A DNA stretch of 64,000 nt from contig OU452198.1 of assembly GCA_911728435.2 (NCBI GenBank), forward strand, positions 6,420,001-6,484,000, in the 5' to 3' direction. The DNA comes from Apoderus coryli. Its lineage: Eukaryota > Arthropoda > Insecta > Coleoptera > Attelabidae. This document shows, piece by piece, positions 31,798-42,996 of the stretch. The notes beneath the pieces were generated by a model, which worked only from the letters and a program-made list of their open reading frames with translations, searched no databases and was not told the DNA's origin. Position numbers and translations under genes: made by a program. Within the stretch, counting starts at the first letter, position 1. Every line of letters begins with the position of its first letter.

Positions 31798-32395
31798 ACT
31801 TGAATGACGTGAATTTTTACCAAATCGATCGATATTGTTCTCGTGTATTTATTAAAATATGAAAATTACTTTTCTCTCCAAATTTACCCCTAAAATTAAT
31901 ATTTATTCGAATTCTAAAAATATTCAAAGGTATGAAAATAAAAAAAAAAAATATTTAAATAACTACCAACACATTTCAGTAGTTAAAATGTATAAAATTA
32001 TTATTATTAAATAAAATCCACATTCTCTGGCTCTTCTCGCTCGTTATACAATCATTTTTCTCGATGAAGCTTATAAAATTCGTTAAAATATGGTTGAAAT
32101 CATTTTGTTTTCCATATTTATTCACGCTATGGTGCCAAATGATATCGACGCGAGTGAAAAAATATATAATTTTTCTTTTAATCGATATCTTTTCCAATAA
32201 TTGACGTAAATAGTTAATTATTACGAAATAAAACTCGATAGACCCTTTTGGTTTACATAACCAATTATATATTTGAATTGATTTGTATGTGGTTGACATC
32301 TGTTTTTGTGAGTTTTCATTTACTTGTTATGTCACTTTATTATTGTTTACCGGTCATTTTGATGTTTGTATATTTGATGTGTTTGCAGCTTTGTG
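31798..32395. other. Unassigned AT-rich DNA
   Basis: The 107-codon reverse ORF at 31976-32299 has no recognisable motif and lies in AT-rich sequence; I do not call it a gene. The right end leads into the hammerhead-like motif. Confidence 0.4.
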
Positions 32396-32437
32396 GTGGC
32401 TGATGATGGGATCGCGATATCCCGAAACATGTTCCAC
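32396..32437 (+). ncRNA. Hammerhead-like motif (degenerate)
   Basis: GTGG is followed by CTGATGA, one extra T, a stem GGGAT/ATCCC with loop CGCGAT, GAA, the self-complementary ACATGT, T, and CCAC. Stem I (GTGG/CCAC), stem II and stem III all pair. Only the extra base between CTGATGA and stem II departs from a canonical hammerhead. Downstream CAATTATA-rich sequence with AATAAACAG and TGGAGGTGAC resembles the 3' ends seen next to the other such motifs. Whether it cleaves is unknown. Confidence 0.5.
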
Positions 32438-32714
32438 TTTTAAGATAATAAACAGTTTGTGGAGGTGACGTTGGTATTTTATTGCAACTAATTATATGAT
32501 TTATAATACTGTTATTCCAAGGAAAAACTATATTTATAAGAGATAAATATTAATTAATTAACATTTTGAAAACAAATTATTTTCGGAAAATTCATATTTT
32601 GAATCAGTAATATTTTCATAAAATTGTAATAAAGATTCCCTTATGTTAATTTGTTCATTTGGATCAAAGGTTTTTAAAGGATAAGATGCTAAAAAGCCAC
32701 AGACATTGTCATTT

Positions 32715-33095
32715 GTTCGTTGACGTTCGCGCTCGTGACCGACATGAATTGAAGACCAGCAAAGCTTTAACTAACTTAAGTGCTGATGAGGGCTGCACTG
32801 ATCACTGACCGTCTGATCCAGTATGACCGTACGTCTACCTGCAACACGACCCCAACAGGAAAGGAAACTAAGGCGAAAGCTTAACAACGAATGCCTAAAG
32901 GACAACCGAGCGAAACTGTGTTTCCAACAACACCTGCAGGACAAGCTTCGGGAAGAATATCTGGCATTTTATTCTTTTACGATTGAAATTCATACAAGAT
33001 ATGGTTATAACAGAACTAAGATTACCTATTGGGTTAATAATAATAATTTAGTTGGAACTACCGCCTATACAAATTGCAAAAACATCCGTCTATAG
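32715..33095 (+). pseudogene. LINE endonuclease C-terminal fragment
   Basis: One frame gives VRARDRHELKTSKALTNL followed by GCTDH, the end of the apurinic endonuclease-like domain with its catalytic His (normally the xTDHRL motif). After a shift the 32823-33095 frame gives RLPATRPQQERKLRRKLNNE and KLCFQQHLQDKL, the linker before RT in endonuclease-reverse transcriptase type LINEs. Sequence after about 32955 is unrelated. It is a small inactive piece. Confidence 0.55.
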
Positions 33096-33439
33096 ACATA
33101 TAACCTAACCTACAAATATGAAATATATGAACAAATATGACATTAATAATGAATGTTTTACATTTGTTACATAGTTCTTGTTTTCATTTATAGATACAAG
33201 GTCGCAACGTTATTATTTGCAACTTTATAAGTGATATAGAACAACAATATACCTGGTTATTCATAGGGTACAAATTAAATCTCCGCTAATTTATTTGCAA
33301 ATTCGATACGGCTTCTTGATAAAAAAGCGCATTTGGTAAATAGTTTATTAAATGCATGATAAAATATTCATTGTTCGGTAAAAGTATAGATGATTTCCTC
33401 AGTAAAAATAAAATATCCCTGTTCGAAATATAAAACTCA

Positions 33440-33625
33440 CGATAAAAATGGATAAATGCTCGGTAAAATGGATAAATGATCGACAAAATGGATAAAGACT
33501 CGATAAAATGGATATTGCACTAGTCGATAAAATGGATAAATGCTCGATAAAATGGGAAAATATTCGATCAAATGAATAATTGCTCGATAAAATGGATAAA
33601 GCTGGATAAAATGACTTTCTGCATT
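33440..33625. repeat. 20-bp minisatellite
   Basis: About nine diverged copies of GATAAATGCTCGATAAAATG occur in a row, with units such as GATAAAGACTCGATAAAATG and GATAATTGCTCGATAAAATG-like variants. Unit length is near 20 bp with one 23-bp unit around 33520. There is no coding potential. Confidence 0.85.
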
Positions 33626-33692
33626 CGATATTCGGTTTGAGTCAGACGATCCCGGTCAGCCCCAGCCGAGATGTTATTTAGCTTTTAGCCAT

Positions 33693-34615
33693 GTCTTTTT
33701 TTTTTTAATTAGGCCAAGGCAGAGAAATCATCATGACACCTAGGGAGTTCCTTACCACTTCCCTAGGTAGTGTGGGACTCTAACCCAAACTAAAACTCTG
33801 CCTTATCTTTGTAGTATGGCTCGGGAACCCTCCCTTTTCCATGTCCTCGCTTGATTGTCCTCTGTTGCTGTTGTCTTCTGCTGTTGATTGTCGTCTGTTG
33901 CTGTTGTCCTCTGTTGGTGGTGCCTAGAAAACACTCTGAAACATACCTTTAGATGAGTATACCTGACCTGAAAGAAACAATATTAATTGGTGTCCTAATC
34001 CTGTGGATTCCTTCGTCAGAGTTGACCGTTGACCGTTGACCGCCTGGCACCGTCTTCTACGTTGTAGTTGACTGCTTCGCGAATCAGTGGGTTTGCATGG
34101 GTCTCTGCCATTGCAAAGACCTTCTGGGCTCTCAACCTCATGACGTCCCTGAGGGCGTCGAGTTTGAGGTCCCTTCGGATCTGTGCGTTTGACACAAACC
34201 AGGGTGCACCCACTGCCATCCTTTTTGCCTTGTTCTCCATGGTTTCCAATCGTTTCAGGTACGATGGTGCCGCGTATCCCCATGCTGAACTGGCATAGGT
34301 CAAGGCAGGTCGCACGACTGCCTTAACTATTTGGAGCTTGACCTGCAAGGGCATCTTGCTCCTTCTGTAGATCATCGGGTAGAGCTTCGAAATGATGCCT
34401 TTGGCATTCGCGATGCTCTTCTCGATGTGCGGTCTCCATGACAGGAATCTGTCCAAAGTTACCCCCAGGTACTTTGCAGTGTCCTGCCATTGTATGTCAG
34501 TACCCTCGATGTTGACGAAGTCGTCGGGGCGCACTTGTCTTCTTCTGATGAGGAGCGCGGTGCTCTTCTCGGCATTAATCTTGGTCAGCCATATCTGCTT
34601 TTACTCCAGCCTTTA
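33693..34615 (-). pseudogene. Jockey-clade LINE 3' end with poly(A)
   Basis: The reverse frame 34534-34016 encodes an RT thumb typical of Jockey: WQDTAKYLGVTLDRFLSWRP, LYPMIYRRSKMPLQVK, IVKAVVRPALTYASSAWGYA, NKAKRMAVGAPWFVSN, QIRRDLKLDALRDVM. Just upstream a shifted frame gives TKINAEKSTALLIRRRQVRP. A 3' untranslated part of about 320 bp ends in an A run (33693-33705 as T on the forward strand). The region is clearly more GC-rich than its surroundings and the 172-codon frame is clean, so the insertion is comparatively young. The 5' truncation at about 34615 removes the catalytic palm, so it is not autonomous. Confidence 0.88.
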
Positions 34616-37110
34616 ATACAGACCATGCTTGTTCAAAGGGATTGAACATAAGGCTGTACGGACTTAGTCGTAAAAATTCAAACTAAACCATATCATAATC
34701 ATAATACGCATGCGTTAAATAGACGTAACAATAGTAAAACTCTATTGTTACGGCTGTAGACGTAACGGTAGACACTCCCTATAATAAACATGACAAACAC
34801 AAACACTCATTTGAAATTTGAAGGTTAAACATGCCTATAGTAAGATCAAACATGTGTCAAGCCAGTTTTCACCAGTTCTAGGACGCTTCTGAATGTTTGG
34901 CAATGCGCATATTGGTCTGCTCAGAACTGAAACTAATCTAACTGAATCGATTTTTATTTCGCAACCAAAACAAAGATTATTTGCGTATTTTTGCATTTCG
35001 CAAGAGATAAAAAGGAAACAAGATATGAGTATTATTCCGCACATATGAATAACCCTGTATAAGTGATATAGAACAACAATATATTATGTGCCGTGTATAA
35101 AATAAGGTTTCAGTTATTTCATATCATATTAATATAATTAATTGGTTTCATTGAAATGTGGATATAACACCCAGTATAATATGAAATGTTACGCAAAGCT
35201 TATTTATCTTTATGGCGCCATTCAATAACATTTTAAAGAAAATTAGAATAAAATTGCTCAAGGCTTTAACATTATTTGTGTAATAATAGTTTTGTATTAG
35301 TTATTAGGTAGGATTTGCTTCACAGCAAGAAGTTTTTACAGTTTATTGTTTAGAGAGAAAAGGCTTTATTAAGAATATTTGTATACAGTGCCTTCATTTT
35401 AACACTTGGCATTCAGGCCACCTCGTGAAAATTATGTAAAATTAATAAATACATTTTCAAATCAAATACATCAAAGTATTTTTTTAACAAAATTTATTAT
35501 TTTTACATAATTTTCACGTGGTGCATGCCTCTATTCAATTTAAACATTGAAAATTTTTCTGCACATTGCAATGTAGCTTTTTGAGGTCGTAGTTGCGTAA
35601 CCATTGATGATGGAGCTTGCAGTGGCGGCTCCTCGATGAAGGCTAATCCGCCTCAGCGAGGAACGATTTCCACAGATGTTTAGATCCCATTCCAGTTTGT
35701 TTACTGTATTATATCTGAATTGGTTACTATTGAAGCCATTTTTGTGGAAGGTCAATATTCAATTATTGCCTGATATAAGATTGATTAGCATACATAATAT
35801 ACTGGTCATAATTTACCGAAATTAATTAACATCTTTACACACATAATAAATATAATATGATACTGTTTGTATTTAATATTGTTTATAGGTTAGACTTAAC
35901 TATTTTCTCATTTCAATCAGCTGTGTGCAACTTGACATAATAAATGCACTGTCGGATCAGCTGAGGCTAAGGCTATAATTATGCCATTATTATTACCTCT
36001 TTTATTAAATCAATTCTTTAGGTCTGCTATCGGAAATTATTAGTATTATTACTTCTTTTGTATGATTAATTCTATAGATCTGTTATCGAGGATCATTTAG
36101 TAATGTGATTCCTTTTTCCGAGTGGTGACAGTTGGTTGTAGGTAAATGTTCCGTTTTGAAGTTAGTCGCGCTTATGAGTCAAGTTGGTTAGTTGGAGTAG
36201 TCGATTATTGTGTCGATATTGACATTGGAATATTATTGATCTGAAGAACGAGTGATGTGATGTCATGTAGGCTCTATTACTAACAATTATTAATAGTCGA
36301 CGGTAATCAGTACACTAATTGCCAGCTGATTGACAGTTACAGTTCTATATTTAGTTGAATTAGGTTACATCCCTATTTGAAAATTCTGGATTTTGCGAGA
36401 ATATAAGTATAACCTGTCATTTGTTCATTTTGGTTCTGACTCCTTTACACGTTGTACAATAAAGTTTCCCCTATTTTATTGGCAGTGTTGCTTTCCGAAT
36501 TGGGATTTTGCTGGAAACTTTACATAATGTGAGAAGATTTTATCGTATTAGTAAGTTTTACGTTTGTTGAGTAATCTTCTCACTAGTCGGTATTTTTCCG
36601 GATTGAATGTACTCGTGTTACCGGTGGACAAACTCGCCAATGGGTGCCACCATTATTTTTCCCCCACAATAGCAAACAACTTTTGTTTGACTTTTTTTCC
36701 GAAAAATATGCCGTTTTTAAGATTTAAGGCTGTCTCAAGACAAATGGACCACCCGGTATAGCTGTCATGGCCTACTAAAAAAAAATTAATTTGAGATTAA
36801 TTTAAGAGTGTTATATATTTTTGGAATGCTTATGACAAACCAAATTGTTTTAACCAAAAATATAGAAGGTGTTCCATTACAAAAAATGAAAATGCAAAAC
36901 AGTTGAATGTAGAAAAAAAACTACCTCTCTCAAAATATTCTACTTAAAACAATCTATTCTAATATAATGCTCTGAAAACCGTTTCCTTCTATATTTACGA
37001 ACCACCGAGATAACTCGAAAAACCATCGAATTTGGGACACCCTGTAGATTTAGTCAAACTTAATAAAAATCATATTTACAAACAAAATACATTTTCACAA
37101 AGTAATCTTG
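34616..37110. other. Unassigned AT-rich DNA with a hairpin and an LTR-like patch
   Basis: No gene recognised in 2.5 kb. A 27-bp inverted pair with one mismatch (35424-35450 and 35492-35518, CGTGAAAATTATGTAAAA) is present. The stretch 36050-36500 has TATAAG near 36400, then ACAATAAAGTTTCC about 70 bases on, an arrangement seen in LTRs, but no second copy or pol sequence. GGACCACCCGGTATA near 36746 and GGACACCCTGTAG near 37031 look like MITE ends. Confidence 0.4.
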
Positions 37111-37120
37111 TGTCATGTAT

Positions 37121-37683
37121 ACAAGGTGTTTCAAAAAAAGCTGGCCAAAATTTGTGAGCGCATTAGGGACATCTAATTATTGAAATACAGTTTTCTAACG
37201 AAAAGTTTCCCAAAATTTTATTAATGCTGCTGCTAAGGACCAGTTTTGTCCTAAAATTTTCAAACTCGTATTTCTCGAAAACCTTCAAGTTTTTCGAGAA
37301 AAAAGAATTATACCCTTTTAATATAGAAAACTTTATTTTATCACATTTTTGACACAAAATGAATAAAAATCACAAGGAAAAAAAGTTAGGTTATAATTAA
37401 CGCAAGGGTCCCCCCCGTTTACCCGCCTATGGTCATCCTTTTTTATTCAATTTCATGGCAGTTTACGACATTTAACTAGGTGAATAAATATGCTACATTT
37501 GGTTAATTTATCTTTACTCGTTTCGAAAATATTTCAAAAAAATCGTCCTCAGGCAGTCCTCTTTAACACCCTGCATCTTTGTAAATAAGGACTTTTCGAA
37601 AAATTACAATTTAGGTTTTTTTCATGATTAGGCGTCCCCAATTCGCTCACAGATTTTGGCCAGCTTTTTTTTAAACACCTTGT
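37121..37683. mobile_element. Partial copy of the 13.5-kb foldback element
   Basis: It begins ACAAGGTGTTTCAAAAAAAG and ends TTTTAAACACCTTGTATA. The right arm is nearly complete (CAAGTTTTTCGAGAAAAAAG, CCCGTTTACCCGCCTATGG, GTCCTCAGGCAGTC). Most of the left arm and the internal palindrome are missing. Both ends read CAAGGTG in place of CAGGGTG. Confidence 0.75.
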
Positions 37684-38586
37684 ATAATTCAAAACGACTT
37701 ATGTGCGCCCATGTCTTTTCTTCCTGATTTCCTGTTCCTGATGAGTTGCTTGATCGACGATAGACAGAAATGTAAGTTTTGACATTTCTATAAATAATTT
37801 GGCGCATTATTTGTACCTATATTGCAACTAAAGTATCAAAATTCTAAACAAGCCCTGGTATATTTTACCATTATTATCTAAAGAAAAAATAAATAAATGC
37901 GTATTTGTTAATTACATAAAACGACTCTAAAGGTGAAGGTAAGTAAATTATGTAAACCATAAATATCAACAATGCAATGGGCATGAATAAAAAACGTATT
38001 ATGAATATGAATAAATTTTTTAAATATACGGTATATTGGCGCCAACAATTACTATTTAAATAAACAAATTCTATGGTTTAAAAAATAGGTGATTATATAT
38101 GCTAATAAACAATATCATAGATAAAAAAAAACATAATTCTCATTTGTAGCCTACGGCTAGGTTAAATACAAAACTATATACTTACACCTATTTAATAATA
38201 TGGTCTATAATTATGTCGTTAATAGCTTTTAAAGTGTATGTGGTATAATTAAATAATTTTATGTATCATACTAATTAATAGCTCATTAATTCTTGTCAAT
38301 AATGTTGATTTTTTCTAGTGCTCAATCACGAGGTAATACGAGGTTTCATCAAATCGTATTGAGAGGTAATTATCAATGATACCATCCATTCAAAATATTT
38401 AATAATTTTTCGTTGGTTTAATAAATAAATAAATAGTTCTTTATTTCCAACAGGGTATAACCTTAATTACAGGAAACATAATCACATTATATCCGTGTCA
38501 AAGTATAAAAACAAAAAAAAAAAAACAGAATAAACCATCAAAATATAATTCAGTATTATAACAGAAACTATAAATAAGTAAGTAAA
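37684..38586. other. Unassigned AT-rich DNA with a LINE tail
   Basis: Mostly unrecognised. Near 38424-38460, AAATAAATAAATAGTTCTTT followed by ATTTCCAACAGGGTATAACC looks like the 3' tail of a reverse-strand LINE, with no coding sequence attached. Confidence 0.4.
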
Positions 38587-38636
38587 GTCGGGCTTGATTT
38601 GGTGAATTCGAGACTATTCACCAAATCAAGCCCGAC
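38587..38636. repeat. Perfect 21-bp hairpin
   Basis: GTCGGGCTTGATTTGGTGAA plus T (38587-38607) is exactly inverted at 38616-38636, with an 8-base loop TCGAGACT. It is much more GC-rich than its surroundings. Confidence 0.92.
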
Positions 38637-38878
38637 ATTGTGGCAACAATATTCGGGATCATGGAGTGGTTGATATCAAGCAAGTGCGATACTCTGTTCT
38701 GCCCTGCTAAGGAAAAAGGCCGCATGTACACTTCGGATAGTTTTGAGAAAATGACGTTTAAAGATTTGCAACTTTTCATTTGATATTTAACGTAGGATCT
38801 TGATTTTTTTACCAAAATGTTTAGAAATAATTAGTGATTACCTATACATATTGTATTTGTATTGTGTGAAATTTGGGC

Positions 38879-40229
38879 GTAACCCTAAAAATCCCTTCAC
38901 ATGCGGCTTTAGACGTTGTTCATTTCGAAATTTTACTAGCCATAAAAGCCGTATGTGAAGGTTTTTGGTAACAATTTTATTGTTTTTTTTTTGTTTGTTA
39001 TGACAACAAACTGTCTGCATAAACTGGTAATTTTAATTTGTTCAATGCAATATTATAGAGTATTCTTAAAAACCACAGAAAAAATACATTACAATATAGG
39101 AAGGGTCAAAACAATTTATTTTCAAACAAACTCACATTATGACAATTTTCCAAAAGTAAAGTACGAACATAAATAAATATTAAAACGGTTTTAAAATTAC
39201 GAACTAATAAGAAATTAAAACAAATATCTTGAAAATAAAAATATTGAAATAAAAGGGCCATTGATTTAAAATTCCAAGAAAACTCTGGAAACAACAAAAA
39301 CATTTAAAAAATGTAAACTAGGCTATTTCCTTTTTTCGCAACAACTCTATTGATTCTCAATCGTATCAATTAACGACACAGACGAGTTGTCAGTTGCGAG
39401 ATTTTCCAAAATTCTAACTTATGTGGAGGAAAAATAGAACTCAGATTTTTAGGTATGGTATTTTTTCTTTTTTCCGTTATTCCTCTGTATCTATCACCAT
39501 TGTCTACAATTTTCAAATTAAAAAGTGTTTTGGGAATGAAATTAAGTTCTATGTCAATTTGGTAATAGTAAGTTGTTTCAAATAATATATTATGATGACC
39601 TCGTTTTACAGTAATCTGAACTATTTTCTTTAGCAAAGGCCTGTTTTTATTCATTTTTTGAAGCTGATATTGGATCGTCCTACTAGGCAATTTTTTGAAG
39701 TTGGAGAAATCCATTTCCTTTACGGTTACTTTATTTGTACAACCTTTAACAACTTCGACAAAATCATATAGTTTTGGCATTTGCGTGATGTAAAGTAGAA
39801 CAATACTTGGCTTCAACGCCGAATGTGCACGTTTCGGCTTTTATGTACTTAGCGTGGTTTATTGTATACCCTAAACACTAGCGATAAATGCCACATGTGC
39901 ATATTTACGTCAGGCTGTGGGATGATTGGTAAAATTAAATTGAATTTGCAACATATAAGAGCCACATGTATGTTGATGCGGCGTTTTTGCTTAGTACGAC
40001 GCTATCAAGAGTATAACATACGGCTTCTTTATTAGTACCATGTAACTAATTTTGGATGACGTACAAAGTGGTATATTTTTAAATAATATTTTCTCCATAT
40101 TGGATTTCAAAATTATAAACAAATTTAGATTTTTTAGAGAGTTTTGATAATGTAGATTTCAAAAATATGATAATCTCAATTTCGAAAAAAATGCACATAC
40201 GGCTTTCTTCCGTAACAGGGCAGGGTTAC
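38879..40229. mobile_element. Possible 1.35-kb DNA element with subterminal repeats
   Basis: GTAACCCT at 38879-38886 is inverted as AGGGTTAC at 40222-40229. Variants of CACATACGGCTTT occur many times, all within this stretch and mostly near its ends: about 38899, 38945 (inverted), 39825, 39962, 40016 and 40192. Clusters of one short motif inside both ends are typical transposase-binding arrays. The interior carries a 137-codon reverse ORF. I see no clear target-site duplication, so the boundaries are tentative. Confidence 0.5.
39370..39780 (-). CDS. Unrecognised 137-codon ORF within the 1.35-kb element
   Basis: The first ATG is at 39780-39778. The open frame continues upstream to about 39816 without another ATG, so an earlier non-ATG start or lost upstream coding sequence is possible. 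The product starts MPKLYDFVEVVKGCTNKV, is rich in Lys, and has KKLPSRTIQYQLQKMNKNRP in its middle. I see no signal peptide, no membrane segment and no DDE triad. It is the longest clean frame in the 34.6-42.9 kb region and sits in the middle of an element with subterminal repeats, so it may be part of an unfamiliar transposase or an accessory protein. I cannot name its function. It could also be a chance frame in AT-rich DNA. Confidence 0.35.
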   Translation of the reverse strand: MPKLYDFVEVVKGCTNKVTVKEMDFSNFKKLPSRTIQYQLQKMNKNRPLLKKIVQITVKRGHHNILFETTYYYQIDIELNFIPKTLFNLKIVDNGDRYRGITEKRKNTIPKNLSSIFPPHKLEFWKISQLTTRLCR

Positions 40230-40544
40230 AACTGTCACAAATATAGTGTACAGGAGACTGAAGCACTATGTTAGTACGAAAAGGATCCTCGTAAAATGTA
40301 AACCTAAGCCTGCCAGCCTGTCGTGGTATACTAGAAAATTCAGTTTAGACAATAAATACTCACAGTCTGTTGAGCCATGCAATAGACTGTGCAAAAACTT
40401 AATGGCTAGCAGTCTTCGACGGCTTTCCAGTGAGGTCTCCTCGCACTCGTATAATAAAATCTTAATTAATAGAGTGTAACCGAAAAGATTAACCATAAAA
40501 AAATTCGATCACATTGGCGTTCGAAAACAAATGGTCAAAAACAT

Positions 40545-42345
40545 ATTTTCTTTTTTTTACACTCTGTTCGACCGCCAATGTGATATAATTTTTTATGAAA
40601 AATAATTCTGTGGCGTAGCGGACAAAATGACTGGTTGGGTTGGGTAAAACCAGTCAGTTTGTCCGCTACGCCACACAATTATTTTTCATTTATATTTACG
40701 GACACAAATTCATTTTATAATAATTTTTTATAATAAATGTTTTAGGTTATATTCCATCAAATCAATGTAAACTTATCCAATATTTCGAATAAGTTTAAAA
40801 ACTATAACACTTTTTTAAACCTCTTGCCTACGCTCAATCAATGTTGTCCAAAAGTTCAAATAAAAAAAAATATATATATTAGTCTTAAAGGCATAAAATA
40901 AAATTTTGTAGTACATAGACTCGTCATCTTAACATATGGAATTACAATCGAATATAAAATATATAAAAATACAATAAAAACATAATATAACCAACAAAGG
41001 ACAAACTTTTGACAAAACAGAACACTATCTATACTGAGGCAGAAAATTCTTGCACGCTGAGAACGCCCAATCCGCTAAAAGTTTTTTTTAGCTATTTTTT
41101 GAAAGTGCTCTCGGTTGGGCAATTCTTTTTTTTTTTTTTTTTTTTGAGGAAAGAAGGTTAAAATACGAATAACCAGAGTACATTGGCGATTTCTTATAGA
41201 ACTCTTGTTTAGGGCGAGCCAAGTACAAATGAGCTCTTCTCCCGGTAGGATAATGGTGATTATCTCCGCTAGTCCTGACTTATAAAAACAAAACAAATCA
41301 ACTTTTACAGATATATACATGGAACAGTGAGTATATTTTTCCTCAATCGTCTTTAAAAGTATGTCAAATATGCATCGAATTGCTCATTTTTGTAATACAA
41401 ACACCCTGTAGCACTTAGAAATATCCTGTAGTATTTTTGTATCAAATTTGTTAAAAACTCGGTAGAGCCAGTTTTGAGTTATCGTTATCGTAGATTTTTC
41501 ACACACTTTTTTAGACTTTTTACGGACGCCTATGGTGCATCAATTTTTTGTCGTTTATTTTAAACACAAATTTAACTACTTAATAGGCTAAGTATATCAT
41601 TTTTACAGTCTAATTTTTTTTGACCGTTTTCCAACTATTTATGAACGCCTATGTAAACAAGTTTTGTTATGCTGCATTTTGTATGTTATTTTATATCAAA
41701 ACTATATATAATTAGCCAATTTCTCTAGTATGTTGGGCGATTTTGTTTTTAAAGTTTGATCCTTTTTTTACACTATTTGTGAACGCCTGTGTGAACCAAT
41801 TCTCCTACGTGACATTTTTTAGGTTATATTCTCCCCAACTATGAAAACTTATCCCATATTTTGAATAAGTTTATATAGGTTTTTTTTTATTTTGACCCCT
41901 TTTCCACTATTTACGACGCCTATGCAAATTTTTTATTATACATTTCATAGATTATAGTCTATCAAAGCTATAAATAACTAGTCAATATTTCTGTTATATT
42001 TAGAAAATATATGTTTTTTTAACCTTTTAATACCGTTTTACACTCTTTTCGAACGCCCATGTGATCTAATTTTTTTATGGATAATGTGTTAGGTTATATT
42101 CTATTAAACCATTAAAAAATTATTCAATATTTCGAATAAGTTTAGGAAGTATGAATTTTTTAATTTTTTGAACCCTTTTTTAAATCCCTTGCTACGCTCA
42201 ATGTTTCCTAAAAGTTAATCAGCACCTAGCCATCTCCTGTAGTATTTGTTTACCAAATTTGGTTAAAATAGGTATATTAAGTGCTTTTTGAGTTACCGTG
42301 AATACAGACAGACAGACATACATACAGACAGGCAGACATCCAATT
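40545..42345 (-). mobile_element. Helentron-like element, copy D, reversed and truncated
   Basis: Reverse complements of the Helentron-like sub-repeats are recognisable throughout: AACGCCTATG or AACGCCTGTG cores near 41645, 41780 and 42050, AGGTTATATTC blocks, and CAGACAGACAGAC runs at 42305-42337 that correspond to the CTGT array. Neither end with the AGCTCTCCATAT signature is found. Confidence 0.65.
40597..40687. repeat. 40-bp hairpin, nearly perfect
   Basis: GAAAAATAATTCTGTGGCGT continuing to ACTGGTT (40597-40636) is matched by its inverted copy at 40648-40687, with two or three mismatches and an 11-base loop. The central GTAGCGGACAAA core is GC-rich. Just to the left (40497-40596) a separate imperfect inverted pair occurs around CATTGGCG and CGCCAATG. 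Confidence 0.88.
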
Positions 42346-42996
42346 TTATTTTACGTCAAAAGTTCTACGTATGGGTTATTTTTATCAATTAATTTTACTT
42401 TCTTGGAAATCTGATAATAGTGAAACTTCACGTTGATTTACACTCAATTTTACTGTTATAACAAGAATAAATAACACTAAATTTTCTGAGAAACCCACCC
42501 TGTATTGTAATAAAGAAATAGCATCACCAATTTACCGTTTTCGTTTCAAACAATCATCGGTGTTCAAATATTTGGCCCCTATAATACTACTAGTTGTTAT
42601 CGTCCCTTACAACCTGTAATAAATATTACTTCCAATCAGAGAATGAATGTTTCTAAGAAATATGTTCAACAACAAAACTAATGACACAAAAATGTACAAA
42701 CAAAATAAGTCACTCGTTTCTCTATATTATTTGCTCCCCATAAAATGCTCAGACTAGTTCATTCAAGTTATTGGTGCCTACGTTGCGCCTGCACCAATTG
42801 CACCAATACCACAGATTTAGTCTATTAAATCTGTGCCAATACTCTGTATACTAGACCTGAGTTACCTTGATTTATCATAAATTTAGTCGTACGTGTGTGA
42901 CATTGATTTTACTTGTTATAGACGAGAGAAACCGAATCCAAAATTACAGTACAGATGTTATTCTGTCAATAATATTGTAGAGAATATGGTTCAGTA
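42346..42996. other. Unassigned DNA
   Basis: No gene recognised. CACCCTGTATTG at about 42496 is another MITE-type end. A small inverted pair (CACAGATTTAGTC and ATTAAATCTGTG near 42810-42833) is present. Confidence 0.4.

Noticed and set aside
31976..32299. 107-codon reverse ORF
   Set aside because: It has no motif and no supporting context, and AT-rich DNA of this length can produce such frames.
33924..34283. 119-codon reverse ORF overlapping the Jockey fragment
   Set aside because: It is the shadow of the Jockey RT frame in another phase; its GC-rich composition explains the lack of stops.
36050..36500. Second LTR-like region
   Set aside because: TATAAG and AATAAA spacing alone is weak; no repeated partner, primer site or pol sequence was found, so it is only mentioned in the gap entry.
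40246..40479. 77-codon forward ORF, Lys/Ser-rich
   Set aside because: It has no recognised motif, lies between a tentative element end and a hairpin, and has no ATG context or neighbours to support it.
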